Positions 1 through 13,100 of a stretch of DNA of 64,000 nucleotides are shown here, one piece after another. Under the pieces are notes generated by a model. It was not told where the DNA came from. It worked only from the letters and a program-made list of their open reading frames with translations, and searched no databases. Both the position numbers and the translations under genes were made by a program. Source of the DNA: Zarea fungicola (taxonomy: Eukaryota > Ascomycota > Sordariomycetes > Hypocreales > Cordycipitaceae); the NCBI GenBank assembly GCA_900169235.1, contig FWCC01000335.1, positions 78,066 to 142,065 on the forward strand, given 5' to 3'. The first letter of the stretch is position 1, and each line of letters starts with the position of its first letter.

Positions 1-180
1 GCCGTGGTGGTGGTGGAAGGGCGAGAGAGGAGTAATGTATATCAATGTTGAATTTTTTTTTTTTCATTTCACAAGGGCTTTGGAGTTTTGGACAATGCAT
101 ATATATATTCTTTTTTGCCAAATTTGATCATCTATGAGAGAAAATCAACCCGTCTGTATGAATGTTTATTTTTCAGTGTT
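1..180. other. intergenic, downstream of the 4CL-like gene
   Basis: Short AT-rich stretch with poly-T and TA-repeat runs that follows the stop codon of the minus-strand CoA ligase gene. It is probably 3' UTR and spacer. No gene is seen in it. Confidence 0.6.
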
Positions 181-2182
181 TTACAGCCTCGCCCTGGGCA
201 CCATCGCATCCTTTTTATATTCCTCTCTCAGTAGCCTTCGTAATATCTTGCCACTGGGACTCTTTGGAATCTGGTCCACGACCCTGACCCCGACGAGCCA
301 TTTCGTCCGGCTCTTGGCGTCCCTTACAAACTGCACCAGCTCCTCCGCGACCACTGCCTGGCCGCCGCCGTCACCACCAGCCTTCAGCACTGCAAAGGCA
401 AACGGTCGCTCGCCGGCGTAGTCGTCGGGCACACCGATGACGGCGGCGTCGGCGACCTTGGGGTGGCCGAGGAGCAGGTCCTCGAGCTCGGCGGGGGCGA
501 CCTGCACGCCCTTGACCTTAATCATCTCCTTGATGCGGTCGTGGATGGTGAGCATGCCGTCCGCGTCGACGGATCCCTCGTCGCCGGTGCGGAGGAAGCC
601 CTGCTCGTCAAAGGCCTCTGCGGTGGCTTGGGGGTTGTTGAAGTAGCCCGAGAAGATTTGCGGGCCCTTGGCGCGAATCTGATGCAACTCATGTTAGTTT
701 CTCTCTTCTTCTTCCCCCATGTAAATATTGAGCCAAGCATATATACATATATACATATATGTATATATGGTCAAGGGTGAAAGGACATACCTCTCCTCGC
801 TCATCAACACCAACCTCTACACCCTCTTCATTTACCACCTTGACCACCGTATTCGCCACCAGCGTGCCCGCCATCCGCGCGTATTTATAGTCATACCTGC
901 CCAGCGGGTGAGTCGATATGCAAGCGGTGCTCTCCGTCATGCCGTAGCCCTGCTTGCAGCCCGTACCGGGGAAGCGCCGCTCGAGGAGGGCGAGCACCTC
1001 GGCGCTGACGGGGGCGGCGCCGGTAGCAAAGCGCTTGATGCAGGAGAGGTCGTATGCGTTCACCACGGGGTCATTGACGAGGCGGATGAGGAGCGGCGGG
1101 ACGAGCTGGACCTCGGTGATGCGGTGGGTGGCGATGGCGGAGAGGAGGGCGGGCATGCTGAACTGGGGCACCATGACGACGGAGGCGGGCGTCACAAAGG
1201 GGAGTACCTGCATGCGGACGACGCCCGTGACTGAGGATGAGCTTGTTAGAGTTGTCATGGAAGGAGGATCTAGATCTGGGGAAAACAGAGGTGGTAATAC
1301 CATGATAAAGAGGGAGAACCCCAAGGACGGTCTTGTGGTCGGGGGACGTCGTTGGCACGAGTTGCAGAGCCTGGGCTATTAGGTTTTGATGCGAGATGAA
1401 GACCTAGATATCGCGTCAATCCAGCAGAACTGATTTACAAGTATTCAGCGACGTCCGAAAAAAACGTACAGCCTTGGGTAACCCCGTCGTGCCACTGCTA
1501 AAGCACAGCACTGCACAAGCCTCACCATTCGTCTTTCCCTCTGGTAGACCAGCCACGGGCACCATGTCGTGTATCGTACCGTCCTTCAACATGTTCCTCA
1601 CTGACACAAACCCTTCCACCGCTATGCCCTCCTCGGCAAGCACAAAGATGCGCCCCTCACTAATCCCACAGGTCCGCGCCGCCGCCCTCACCATGCCCAG
1701 TGCCTCGGGCGAGCAAATCACAAACCGGCTCCGCACCGTGCGCAGCACATGCACCATCTCGTCGACATTGTACGCTGGCGACGACAGCGCGGGGATGCCA
1801 CCCGCGCGGATGACGGCGTGCGTGCAGACGGGGTACAGGATGGAGTTGGGCGCACAGATGGAGACGACGTCGCCCGGCTGGATGCCGTGGTTGCGCACGA
1901 GGGTAGTGCAGAGGGCAGCGGCGGCGTCGTGGACCTGAAGATGGGTGAGACGGGCCGAGGTGTTGGCGTCGATAAAGGCCCGGGGTAGTTCAGGTTCATC
2001 GGGTTGGCCGGCGAGACATGCTGCCGCTGGTGAAGGGGATGTGAAGAGCCATTGCCATAGTGTGACGTCAGAAGGGACTAGACGAGAACTTTATGAGAAT
2101 TTAGGAGTCAAAAATAAAAATTTGTTGCATTTAGATGCTGCACTATACCGTGAATATCGGGATATGAAGACTTGAACAACAT
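181..2182 (-). CDS. 4-coumarate-CoA ligase-like acyl-CoA synthetase, peroxisomal
   Basis: Adenylates a carboxylic acid (aryl or fatty acid) with ATP and transfers it to CoA. Five exons fit in phase: 2182-2149, 2077-1470, 1403-1301, 1230-791 and 678-181, giving about 560 residues, normal for the family. The start gives MLFKSSYPDIH, like the usual 4CL N-terminus. The AMP-binding loop SSGTTGLPKA lies near residues 205-214, then the LPLYH segment, the GYGMTE motif, the RTGD hinge region and a C-terminal PKSPSGKILRR with the catalytic lysine. The protein ends in ARL, a PTS1-type tripeptide, so I infer import into peroxisomes. It is divergent to an aldo-keto reductase gene across 1.1 kb. The substrate cannot be told from sequence; members of this fold act on cinnamates, fatty acids or polyketide precursors. 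Confidence 0.9.
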
Positions 2183-3340
2183 AATACCGACTACCAATGT
2201 CTCCAATTTAGGCTCCAATGGAGAAATTTGTTGATAGTAATAAAGATGCTTTGGTAGGGCTGAGGAAGGAGAATTGAAAATTGAAACTGAGACTGAATGA
2301 AACAAGATGAAGCAAGTTAAACATGCGCAGGAGTTGCGAGTCTCGTCTGTCCCCGCGATGTTCGGCCGCCGCCCCACTGCATCGTCCGTGATGGTGCGGA
2401 GATTTTGGGGTACATCGGCCGCAGTAGTCCGTTCAAGCCGAGGTACCGCGGAGAGGCTTGGAAACGGCTTTTTACCGTGGTCGAAACAAACACTTGATTG
2501 ATATATACTACAGTCGAATTAGCGCGCTACTCATTTGCTTAGTATAGATAGGACCAGTCGGAAGAAGGCTATAAGGCGGAAATGGGCTGTCACGCTGGTA
2601 GAGTTAGCCCAGGCAGTGATTGCACTGTATTTAATCGTGGGATAGACATAAGATAGATCTAGCTACTTGTTCCTGTTTAGTGATGAGTTCATAAAACTCG
2701 GTCTCCTTGCGTATATACGGGCATGAGACAGAGCCATGTAATAGAGTTTATTATCTCGTTATAGAAATGTTGCTGGGCACAGTAAGGTTTGTTCAATCTA
2801 CCCGGCGATCCTCTGCAAAACTGCTCTGGAAGCAACAGAGAAGCCCTGTGCCTCCAACAAGGCAAGGTTACGATACTTAAACAAGTATACCAAGCGTTAT
2901 TATGCTGTTTTACGACTGATCTACGCCAGTTTGTAGACGCTCACAAATATGAATGATGAACGAGTGGGTGTAGGCAGGGGCGGAGTCATAGCACACGAGC
3001 GGGCACTAAATCTCGTGGCTTACAACCGATTTAGAACTTCCGTACCACCGCGACCTTGCAACTATAACACGCATCTGCCACTACAAATCAAGGAAAATGA
3101 CAGATCCTAATAAGTATATGTTAGCTCCGGCTTGAATCCGATAGCATGAGTTGATGGCCTATCTCCGATACTAGATGACGGGCTCATAGCCGTAAATCCG
3201 AGTCCGTGTGAAGAGTTTCCTAATATCACCGCATCAAGTGACTTCACCTATAAAGCATCGACTTTCCCCGAGTCTTTCCACTCCCATAGAATTAAATCAA
3301 AGTATTCATGTTACGCAATATCCGCTCTACACACTTCAAA
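2183..3340. promoter_or_regulatory. divergent intergenic promoter region of 4CL-like and AKR genes
   Basis: No gene seen. A TATA box (TATAAA, 3249-3254) lies 59 bp before the ATG at 3308 and 92 bp before the ATG at 3341, and serves the aldo-keto reductase. Several CCG/CGG triplets lie at about 3125-3210 but show no regular spacing. Confidence 0.5.
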
Positions 3341-4654
3341 ATGTCCGGTGACAATGACAAAATGAACAACAGCACCAATGTGTCTACAACAGCACCCGAG
3401 CCTCGCAGTCTGCTGGGTTACCATCGACAGCTTTCTCCCAATGCAGCCGTCAAAGTCAGCCCTCTGTGCCTGGGTGGTATGAGTTTCGGTACCGCTTGGA
3501 CTAATATAATGGGGTCTTGTGATAAGGAAGCTTCGTTCGAGTTACTGGACTACTTCTACAGCCGGGGTGGGAATTTTGTGGACACGTAAAGACTTTCTAC
3601 CCTGTTTCCTTTTACAGTATGGAGCGCTAAAGAATCTGTCCATAGGGCCGGAAATTATCAAGCAGGTGAATCAGAACAAATCATTGGCGAATGGATGAGT
3701 ACGCGTGATAATCGTGATGAGATGGTCATTGCCACCAAATACAGCGCGCCGTGGCAAATCATCCACGATGACAAGAAAATTCAATCAAACTATGGAGGCA
3801 ACAACAGAAAGTCGCTCGTTGTCTGTGTGGACGCAAGCTTGAAGAAACTGCAAACCACATATATTGATTTGGTGAGTGCCGCCGTATCCAAGTACACAAA
3901 TCGCAGCCCGGTGCTTGGGACTAAATTCAACTTTTTATCCTAGCTTTATGTGCATATATGGGACTTTACCACCTCAATCCCGGAGCTAATGCATTCTCTC
4001 AATTATCTGGTGGCGTCTGGAAAAGTTCTCTACCTGGGCGTATCCAACACTCCAGCTTGGATTGTATCCAAAGCAAACGAGTATGCGCGCCAGAAAGGGT
4101 TGACACCGTTCAGCGTCTTCCAGGGCCAGTGGAGTGCCGCAGAGCGTGAAATCGAGCGGGACGTTCTCCCCATGTGCATGGACCAAGGAATGGCCTTGGC
4201 AGCGTTTGGCGTGTTGGGGATGGGTTATTTCAGGACGTCTGCGCAGCGGGAGGCCGAAGCCAACGCCAGCGAGAGTAAACAGGGCCGCAACTTGAGCTTT
4301 GTTGACAAACCTCAGAAGACAATCATGGCGGACGCTCTCGAGAAAGTTGCAACGGCTCGCGGTGTCAGCATTACTACTGTGGCTCTTGCATGGTCCCGTA
4401 GCAAAGCCCCGTACGTCTTTCCCATTGTCGGTGGGCGAAAGATTGAGCATCTCAAAGAAAACATCGCGGCTCTTGGTTTAAAATTAACCGCAGAGGAAAT
4501 TATAGAGATTGAGAAGGCTGTGCCGTTCGATCTTGGTTATCCGCAGACATTCTTAGGCGGACCATCTGGGGCCACCCACCCTGGAGATGTCTGGTCAGTG
4601 AAACGGTTGGGCCATTTTGAATGGGAGGCAGCGCAACAGGTAAAGCAGTCATGA
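3341..4654 (+). CDS. aldo-keto reductase, norsolorinic-acid-reductase/aryl-alcohol-dehydrogenase type
   Basis: NADPH-dependent reduction of an aldehyde or ketone. Exons 3341-3585, 3646-3871 and 3944-4654 join in phase to 393 residues. The catalytic tetrad is visible: Asp and Tyr in NFVDTAGNYQ (across the first junction), Lys in VIATKYSAPW and His in LYVHIWDF. The C-terminal cofactor segment (FPIVGGRKIEHLKENIAAL) is also present. Length and the GGMSFGTAW start of the barrel match the fungal AKR9-like group, which includes norsolorinic acid reductase and aryl-alcohol dehydrogenases. An in-frame ATG at 3308 would add 11 residues; I prefer 3341 because of its CAAAATG context. The divergent 4CL-like gene suggests joint work on an aromatic or acyl substrate, but this is inference. 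Confidence 0.9.
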
Positions 4655-6858
4655 AGAAGGCGTAGCATTGAACCGCTGCTGATTGAAAATTAGAAGTTAG
4701 ATTGAAGACTCTGCGTTGCGTTAGGTAGTCGATATTAATAAACACTATAATTGGTTTAAAAAGCATAATGTAGCGTCTAAACTTGGTAATTTTTCTAGGT
4801 TCATGTCAATGCGTGCCGACAACAAGGCATTCGAGGGTAATGAGAAGTTGGTCTTACGAGATGTAACGGTCCAGGCTAAGTATATTGGCAACCTATTTTG
4901 GCGACCTCTACCAGTATTTTAAAGTTAATGGGAAGAAGTAAGGTGGAAAGGAGAGCTCAGGGACGGAGCTCTTACCTCGCTGCATCTAATTCGGCGTGTT
5001 GGTGAATCCCAGCTTAGACGGCTGGGGTCACGGCGAGAGTGTCGACCGAGCCTCATCCGGGTTCAGCCCGTTACCCAGATAATTCCAAAGACTTTCAGAA
5101 TTATGACCTGCTAATTGTCGATAAAAAGCTGTAATTTCCATATGTATGTCCCTAAAAAGTTAAAGCTGGAGCACGAAGCGAGAATGAACGTATTGGCCAG
5201 GCCAGAGGCCTTCGCACAAACGGGGAAGCGATGAGAGATAATGGCAATTCATGTAGTAGCTGTAAATAAAAGAAGAGGTCCCTGTGCCTTGCGTTCTTAT
5301 GCATGCATGGTAGCAATAATTAGTTGGATAAGCATGGCTAACAAAGTCGCAGCACAGGCAAATGGGAGTAGGTGGCGCGCGCAAAACCTTTCGGTATTTA
5401 CGGCAGTGTACTGAAATCTGGGTTTCCTATTTAGCTATTACCCGGTATGTTTCCAGAGAATGGAGCCGCAAATATTGTAGTAGATTATGGTCCTGGATTA
5501 GGCGACAGTTGTTGTTCATTAAACCTTAGACGGACAAAACGATGCAACTGTTGCCTGTTGGAACGAGCTCATCAAGCTCTGGCTACACAACCGGAGGTGA
5601 CTGTTTTGTTGGCTTTCCCATTGAATCAGGTGACCCTTCAATTCTTTTTCCACTTGATTCCATTTCCACAGTCGCGTAACACGACCTATATAGCGTTTGC
5701 AATATCAAACGGCCGGGATGTGATTTCCGCCTCGCGACAGAGTTACACTGCTTCCCTTCAGTCACCTGCCCCATTTACCAAGACTATTCAACATGACGGG
5801 GTCTCACATAATTCTAAACTTGGGTAGGGGAAAACGAAAAATTCCGGACCATTCCGGCATCCTCTATTCATAAGCATACGTCTTTCCCTTCCTTTGGAAC
5901 CATCTACAGTTGCATTGTCCTTCTTTAGACAATGGGACCATAAAAGGAAGCTTCCCGCCTCTTCCGCCTTGACGTTTCAGGTCTCTTCTTTTGGTAAAGT
6001 TTGCGGGAGCTCCCGTTTATACAGCGTTTCTGCTTCCTTACTTGTTCTCTTTGTTCAAATTGCTGTCCTTTAACATCCCTGCTCTGCCAGTGGCAGCGCA
6101 CGGTTTCATTTTGGCGCGACTGTGTATTAAAGTCTCTTTATGCAGTCCAAATGAGCAGTGTAACCAAAAGGAATGAATTTGGAAAAGTGCAATTGCCGTA
6201 CCCCAGGTTTAGGGGTTGCGGGTGAAAAGCCCGTAGATAGATGCCTGCTTTCGGCCATCCCGAAAGGAGTCCCAAAGCAAGGTTTCCACTGTAAGAGTGC
6301 AATCTCAGACTCCCGTAAGCGCAGACCATTGTTTTTCAACTGCTTTAACCTTTTTTCCTTGTGTGTGTGTTTCCTCATCTCTTGCTGGACCTCTGACAAA
6401 CAATTTCAACAAAACTCACTTTCTGATCGTTTGTATTCACCATGACGGGATTGAATAGGACGAAACGCTATTGTCTCCGCGGCTCCTTTCTTCCCATTCA
6501 TTCACTGTGATTCATCCTCCATCTACCTCTCTACCGTCATTCATATTTCTCTTTAAAAGATGAAGTCTGCCCTGATTCCACAGACTCAGTCTCTCTTTCC
6601 CTCTCTTTCCCTATCTAACAATTCAATACAACATCATTGACCTTGTTCTTCGGTCTACACACTCGCTCAGGACAGCAACCCCCCTTCTCGAGAAGCTGCT
6701 TAAGAATCAATTTTCTTTTGACGGTGAGAATCTGTCTTTTTTCGAGTTTCGTATAGAACTGGAAGGACTAGGTCTCTGACGTTGTAACCGAAAAAGTCCC
6801 AACCGCCAAAACCTCACATCCTTTCCTTCTTCCTCTTCCCTCACCTGACAGCCACACC
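4655..6858. other. intergenic, upstream of the polyglutamine-protein gene
   Basis: No gene recognised in 2.2 kb. The last 400 bases (about 6440-6858) are strongly C/T-rich, as is common in promoters and 5' leaders of highly expressed filamentous-fungal genes. Small open frames here (such as 5447-5827) show no family motif. Confidence 0.5.
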
Positions 6859-7302
6859 ATGCCTCGAGGTGGCTACGATTGCACCGGTGCCGCGCCCGGC
6901 TCATGGGCCTCGCGAAACGGACGCCAAATGCTGCAGTCGCAGGGCGGCCTCACCCCCCGCGCCTCCCACGTCGCCATGTTCCCGGGTGCCGTGGCGCCGC
7001 AGCAGTATGCTGTTCCCGCCGTGCCCGTACCTCCGGCACAGTACCCGAGCCCGCCAGCAGCCACAGTGCCGGCTCCCATTGGCAGTGGCGTCCTGCCATA
7101 CAATGGCATGGCGATGGGTTACGACGCAGCTCCCGCGCCGGCGCTGCCTCTTCCAGGTATGTACTTTCCCCCATTCACTGCTACTACAACCCCTCGGTCG
7201 AGCTATCCCTCGCAGGTATACCAGCCTGTACAGGGACCGGCAACTGCTTACACGGGCTTTCTTGCCGTAGGTACGCCGCAACAAGGGGGATTCGTAACTC
7301 AA

Positions 7303-7339
<37 letters not shown>

Positions 7340-7524
7340 AGCAGGGCGTGGCCACGGCTCCAGTCCCGTACCACCAGGGCTACGTGTATCCGACCACGAC
7401 GGCGGGGACGGCAAATGTCCCGGTACAGTTTGCGGGTGATGTGAACGGGGGAGGAAATGGAGTGGCGTATCCAGGGAATTGCGTGCATCCGCAGGGACAG
7501 GCGCGATACTACAGGCGTCAGTGA
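6859..7524 (+). CDS. proline/glutamine-rich protein with polyglutamine tract, function unknown
   Basis: Single open frame of 221 residues with no recognised domain. The N-terminus MPRGGYDCTGAAPGSWASRN is followed by Pro/Ala/Tyr-rich low complexity and an almost pure glutamine run at about residues 148-162, encoded mostly by CAG with a few CAA. It ends in RYYRRQ. It is likely disordered, as in many RNA-binding or transcription-associated proteins, but nothing here proves a role. The start is supported by CACCATG context behind a pyrimidine-rich leader. A possible 59-nt intron (7157-7215, GTATGT to CTCGCAG) lies inside; splicing it would shift the frame to a Ser/Ala/Thr-rich end at 7439. I prefer the unspliced frame because it stays open and carries the glutamine run. 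Confidence 0.6.
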
Positions 7525-8958
7525 TGTGGGATGGATGGGCCATTGTTATGTTGGCTCAACTGCTTCTTAGGACATGGGGTGGTTAATCAGGTTTGGATAC
7601 TGGTCTACCTCATCTCCCTTTTTCTTTCTTGTTTTCGTCTTTACCTTCATCCTCTTCTACACCATCTTCTTCTTCCATTTCTTCCATTTCTTCCATTACT
7701 TCTTTGTTACTTTCGCTCTTTCTGGCCTTTTTTCTTCTTCAGTTTCTCTTGTCATCTTTCTTTTGCATGGTGTAACAAAATCGACAGGATTCATTGTTTT
7801 AGGATTTCTTGGTGGCTAATTGATTTACACCAAAAGCATTTATACCCCGGCGCAAGAGCATGGAACAGAATAGGATATGTTCTCAATTTGGATAAAATCA
7901 AGAATTTTACAAGCACTTCAAAAATCAACAACGTTTAAAAACATTAAAAAACAGTCTTTTAAAATCGTATTAAATTTTATCCGCACCATGAGCTCAAGGA
8001 AATGTCCAATGCAAAAGTACATAATTTTACATGAATTCCAAGCTGGTTAGGACGATCCAGAAATGTAAAACTTCTTCAAATCACGAGTTCTACAAAATAT
8101 TAAAAGTCTATTTAAAATTTTCAGTGTCGAGTTTAAAAAGAACAGGTGAGAGGGAGGGAGGCAGGGCGACAGTCCCCGACGAGGCGGAAATCACGCGCAA
8201 CGGGACAGAGAGTCGAAAAGAAGATACCTTCGTTCAGCCAAAGTGGGATAAATACGGATAACTAACAGAATTGGTCAGGTGTGGCATGTCAACTTGTTTC
8301 AACCAGGTACTTGCCAGGCAGGAAACCGCGGGTACCTTGGACTTTTGACAAGAACCGTGTTCTAGCGCCAAAGAAAGTTGCTTCGAGGCCCAAGCCTAGA
8401 CCTGTTTTCACATAGTTCACCGGGACTACCCATGTGCTAGTCTGGCTGGCCAATGGATGAAGCAACCTTGTCAGGTTGAAGTAAACTTTAGCTTTGCGAC
8501 CGCAGGCAGCGAGAGCTTCATTAGGCCTCGTCCGGACACAGTATCGTCGGTCGACCGCGCCACGTCAGTCCAAACTTAAGGAAACGGTAAAGGGAGACTC
8601 AAAGTTAATTAATTTTTGATATTTTGTCAATTGGTTCTTCGTTTATATTATCGACCAATATCAGTACAATCAACTCTCCGCCTTTTGTCATGTGCGTTGG
8701 CTTCCAGTTGCGGTGCCGGGTTGTAACAGAAACAAAATGATAACAATGCAATATAAGAATTCCAAGAAAAAAACTCCGCTCGCTATTAAATCAGATTCCT
8801 TCTTTTTCATGTACATTTTCTGCTCCGTCCATTCCCTTCATGATGTTTCATCGTAAAACCAAGGCCGTCAAGTCATCCAGGAGTGCTCTGCAATTGGCTG
8901 CAGCCAGCATCATCACCATTGTACACTGCCGTAGCATCATGCCCGTATTATATGCCGC
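7525..8958. other. intergenic between convergent genes
   Basis: The first part (about 7600-7780) is very T/C-rich with TTCTTCCAT repeats and probably belongs to the 3' UTR of the preceding gene. The rest is AT-rich, with no gene seen. Confidence 0.5.
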
Positions 8959-10195
8959 CTACTGCGGGTCGCTAGCCCAAGCACTATCATTAATAAAGGT
9001 GGCCCAGGTCGAGTCGTCCAAAGCCGGCATCGGCGGTGCTGTTTGTTCCCATTTTAGGTTTGTTGTTTCAAAAATTTCACTGGATGGTGAAATTACTTGC
9101 TCATCAGCCTTGGGGTCACAGGAAACTCCAGACATGTCAAATGACGGATCCACGGTGGCCCAGGTGTGAGGGGAATGTTCGTAGCCTCGCGTCTCAGTAG
9201 CACCAGCCAGCATCATCCTCGCTTCCGTGGGCAACTCTGTTGTAAACGCTGAGCGACTGGATCCCAGATCTATGGGAGAGTCGGGCTGAGTAGAGTTGTC
9301 AAACTTTGCCGGGGGTGTCGCTATACCGCCAATTCCAGAGTCCTGCCTGCTGAAGTCGGGTGGGTGTGGGTATTGTCCCGTGGCAGATGGGGGGTAGGCT
9401 TGGTGGTGTTGAGAGATGTGTGGCTGGGGGTAGAACTCTTGGGGGGGGTGCTGCATCTGCTGAAACTGCGGAGGCATTGGCTGCTGTTGTTGGTGGTGCT
9501 GCTGAGAGTACTGTTGCTGGCCTTGGTGAGGGTAAGGGCTAGGCTGCTGCTGATGCTGCTGCGGCTGTGGCTGCGGCTGCGGCTGCGGTTGCTGCTGCTG
9601 CTGCTGTATCCAGCGCTCCTGCAGGTGCTGTTGGTGATGGTGCACAGCAGCGGCGTTTCGATGCAGGTTGACACCAGCATTGGGAAACATTTGGTCGAAG
9701 AGCGTGTTTACCTCGTTTTGCCTCCATTCCTCGTTAGTTCTAGCTAACATAGCCGACATGTTGGCCTTGTTGGAGAGGTATGCTTCCACTCTAGCGTTCA
9801 TGTGGGGAGAGGCAGTTTGCATGCTTGCGCCGAGTATTCTGTAGGAACGTGGAAGGTCGTCATCCTCCTCCTCGTACATCTCCTCCTTCATAACAATCTC
9901 CTCTGTGACACGGAAGCTTTTGCCAGTGCGTCGTTTGTGAATATCCGACGCCATGCGGGCTGACTGGACTCGTGCCTCGAGACTGCGATCGGTACGGCGA
10001 GAGGCGGCGATGTAAGCACGCTCCTGGTTCTCCTCGTGGGATCTTTCGGTCTAACGTAGAAATTGTGTGAGTGCAGGTTCAAAAACGTACGACAGCAGCA
10101 AACATGGGCCGGGGGCTCAGGCTCAGGCTTACCTTTTTGTAGATGGGCATGTTTATGGTTTCAAAACTGCTAAAATCTAGAGAATTGCTTCGCAT
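8959..10195 (-). CDS. conserved Gln/His/Pro-rich protein, function unknown
   Basis: Two exons (10195-10133 and 10050-8959, intron GTAAGC to CGTTAG) give 384 residues. The first exon encodes MRSNSLDFSSFETINMPIYK, joined to a charged stretch rich in Arg/Glu (TERSHEENQERAYIAASRRT) that looks helical. It continues with the acidic block MYEEEDDDLPRSYRILG and a long Gln/His/Pro-rich middle. The C-terminus holds Trp-containing acidic segments (WATFINDSAWAS) resembling acidic activation motifs. From memory the N-terminal block is conserved in sordariomycetes, without a known domain. A transcription-related role would fit the composition but is not shown. Very long non-coding DNA lies upstream, as is often seen for regulators. 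Confidence 0.75.
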
Positions 10196-13100
10196 GATGG
10201 CGGTTTCTGTGCACAAGTGTCGTGCAAGGATGTTTTATAGGTGAGATTTAGTGCCGAGGGGCGTATTTTGAGAGGCAGGTACGAAGGAAGCTTTCGAGAA
10301 GGTACCCAAGGTAGTAGCTTGCAATAGAGTTGCTAGCCAAAGTTTGTAGTAAACCAATGAGGCAGAATTCTAGGCAGCCAAGCACTGTAACGGAAGAAAA
10401 TCCGTGTTGTAGCAGATGGCGGCAAAGAGAGTTGGAGCCGGCAGCGGCGAGGCGGCGACGAGATGCGTCTAGAGCGAACGCCCCGTAGAAGCCCAGTATC
10501 GCCAGGCGAGTATGTGGACTAATTAATGTAAGTGGTGGTAGTGGTACCTGTAAAGCTTAGGTGCGAAGGTATTCGTTGTGAAGTACACAAGATGTTGCAA
10601 CAGCCAAAGAGTGACAGAGTAAAGATGAAAAGGTTCACTGCTCAGGCACAGGAATTTGGAGAAGAAGATGTGGCGGCCATGAACTCAATAAGTACTAAAG
10701 CGCGTAGCGATACGGAGGTTGAAAAATAGGCGGAAACACTTGGCCGCTTCCTCTCCTCTGCACCGCTCTGTGGCTTGACCCAGTTGGGGCAAGTAAGGAC
10801 ATACCGACTGCAGTGGGATGATGGGGAATTTTTTTATTTTTTTTTCCTTGGTTTGCCGGCCTTAGCCTCCTGGCAGGGGCTGCATGCATTTGCAGTGAAT
10901 GGATTGGATGGATTGGATGGGTTGAATGGAGCTGGGGGACGCATTGGGGTATGAGGAGCCCAAGAAGCCTTATTAGCGAGGGTGAGTTTTGGAGAGGGTG
11001 TCGACGTGTGCCAAAGTGAGTTTTTGTCGATGTAGACGATGAGGTTCGATGGTGAAAACTGCGGGGACAAGTACAGAGTATCGGCACGCCCCCTTTCCGA
11101 ATCGGTTCGAGGAACATGCACCAAAATAGCGTCTACTGGCCGACCGAATAAAGTCGCTAATAAGTAATATCTAACTTGTAACCAGTGCCAGTCAACCAGC
11201 CAGTCAACAGTCCCCTGTTCTTCTGTGCAATTCAGGGCTCCACTTGTGTTCGGCCTTTTCAGGCATGCCCCTCCCCTGTAAGCAACGAAGATACAGGGGG
11301 CTTATTCTTTCCACAGGCAGCTCCTCCGCTAAATTCCTTCTAGCGTCAAGCCAAGCTTTTGCCTTGGCTGCCACTTGCGGGCCTGTCTCTTCCAGCATCT
11401 CACCACCTCACAGCTTCATCACATCCTTGTCGCCACGACTGCCAGACAGAGTATGGCGTGCTGATAACAAACTCACTTACACAAGCCTACTTGTTGCAGT
11501 TGTCAGAGTACCATAAGCATGTAGCCGCTAGTTTCATTCCTCTTGGACTACTCACAAATACTAATCAAACAGAGGTCTAGTCAAACGAGTCAAACGAGAT
11601 ACTCCAATCCGACGGTACAAGAACGCGACAGCAGGCAACAAACTCCATCAGCCACAGTTGACAGCCGTGAATTTCACACCAACGCCGACGATCCCTTACT
11701 GTCAATGTGTCCAGCCCAACCAACCAAACATTTCCTCTGCTGCTCGAAACAGTAGTATAACAACATCCCACGTAAAAACTGAGACCAGCTGCCCGCCCGC
11801 ATGTTACTGAGCTCGCGCCACATTTAATTGTGGATAACTGTCCTGTCATCGAGATTTGCCTCGGGACTGCACCCTTACTGGCAACTGGCTACCAGTACTA
11901 GTTACTGGTAGCAGTGCTGGCCCCAAGGAAAACAAATCCTTATTGCTGCTCGGTGTGGCTGTAGAGCTCCGGAGACCCTGGTTTCAATTCGCACCAATCC
12001 GTCGTACCTTTGACATCGAGATTCAGTCACACTTTCAAGACGGAGACAAGTGCCCGGTAATGTCGAAATTACCATAATTTCCACTTAATCAACCTGGATT
12101 TACTTCCAACCAAGACCAGTCGTAATTATGGCAATTCTCGATATCCTACCGCTTGGGCATCTACTGTTAGCCCAGGGTCGTCCAACGCTGGCGACATGGG
12201 TCAAGCCTTAAACCGGCACTATCTCGAAGCCCCGCCCTCGCTCCTCATTCTGCATGCAGCCATCGCGACCCACTGCCTCGACATTTGAGCAAAGCTTGAC
12301 GACGACGCTACTTCAGAAGGTGATGCATGGTACCATTCGGAGTGTCTTTTTTCACCCAGGTCTGTTTCAAGCGGTCAGAGTAGGAACTGGCAGCCACTCT
12401 GCCACTCTGCCACAGCAAGAAAATCCAGCCACACAGGCTTGCATGTTTCTTCGTCGATCAGTTACCCTACCTCTGGTCTAACATATTCAAGAGCCTTATA
12501 TGGAGCATCGTTATTCAATTTACAGGACTTGCAATCGCCATCGGAACATGTTGCAAGCTGAAATGGCCTCTGTATTGAGCACTCATTCTCGAGACTACAG
12601 GTACTATATGCTCCGCTGTCCATGCGCTGCCCTGCAAGTGCCGTAATGCTGGGCCATTTCAACTGTACAGCTTTGCGCCGCGATCGTCGCCAACAGGAAC
12701 CAAAATGGACGAAGCTATAGCATCCCTGCGACCCAAAGCCACAGCGGATATTGCATTTGAGCCACACCTATCTGATAGTGGCCCCTGCGGGCCACAACCA
12801 AAAGGAAGCCCCAGCAGCGTCAGCACCTTTCGTTTCTGGTAAAAAAAACTTGGAAATCTGCTTCCCCACCAGCCACATCCGTGTCCCGGAGGCTGATGTG
12901 ACGTCATAGTGATTCCACAGCTGCTCCAGCGCGCATGCCTGGTCTCGGCGTTGACTCCCAGTTTGTTCATCGAAGCCACAATGGCTGTTCAAAATTAAGG
13001 GTTGTTACATTATCTATCTGTTGGTGTTCAACGGAAAACACGAGGCTGTATTGGGAAAATCCCTGATTTCTTTTTTTCTGGAGCAAAACTTCAAGCCTCA

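Noticed and set aside
5447..5827. Plus-strand 126-codon frame
   Set aside because: No motif or homology cue, and it sits alone in a 2.2-kb spacer.
12462..12992. Overlapping minus-strand frames of about 75-106 codons
   Set aside because: Several frames open together, no motif and no codon pattern; typical chance frames in the gene-free region.
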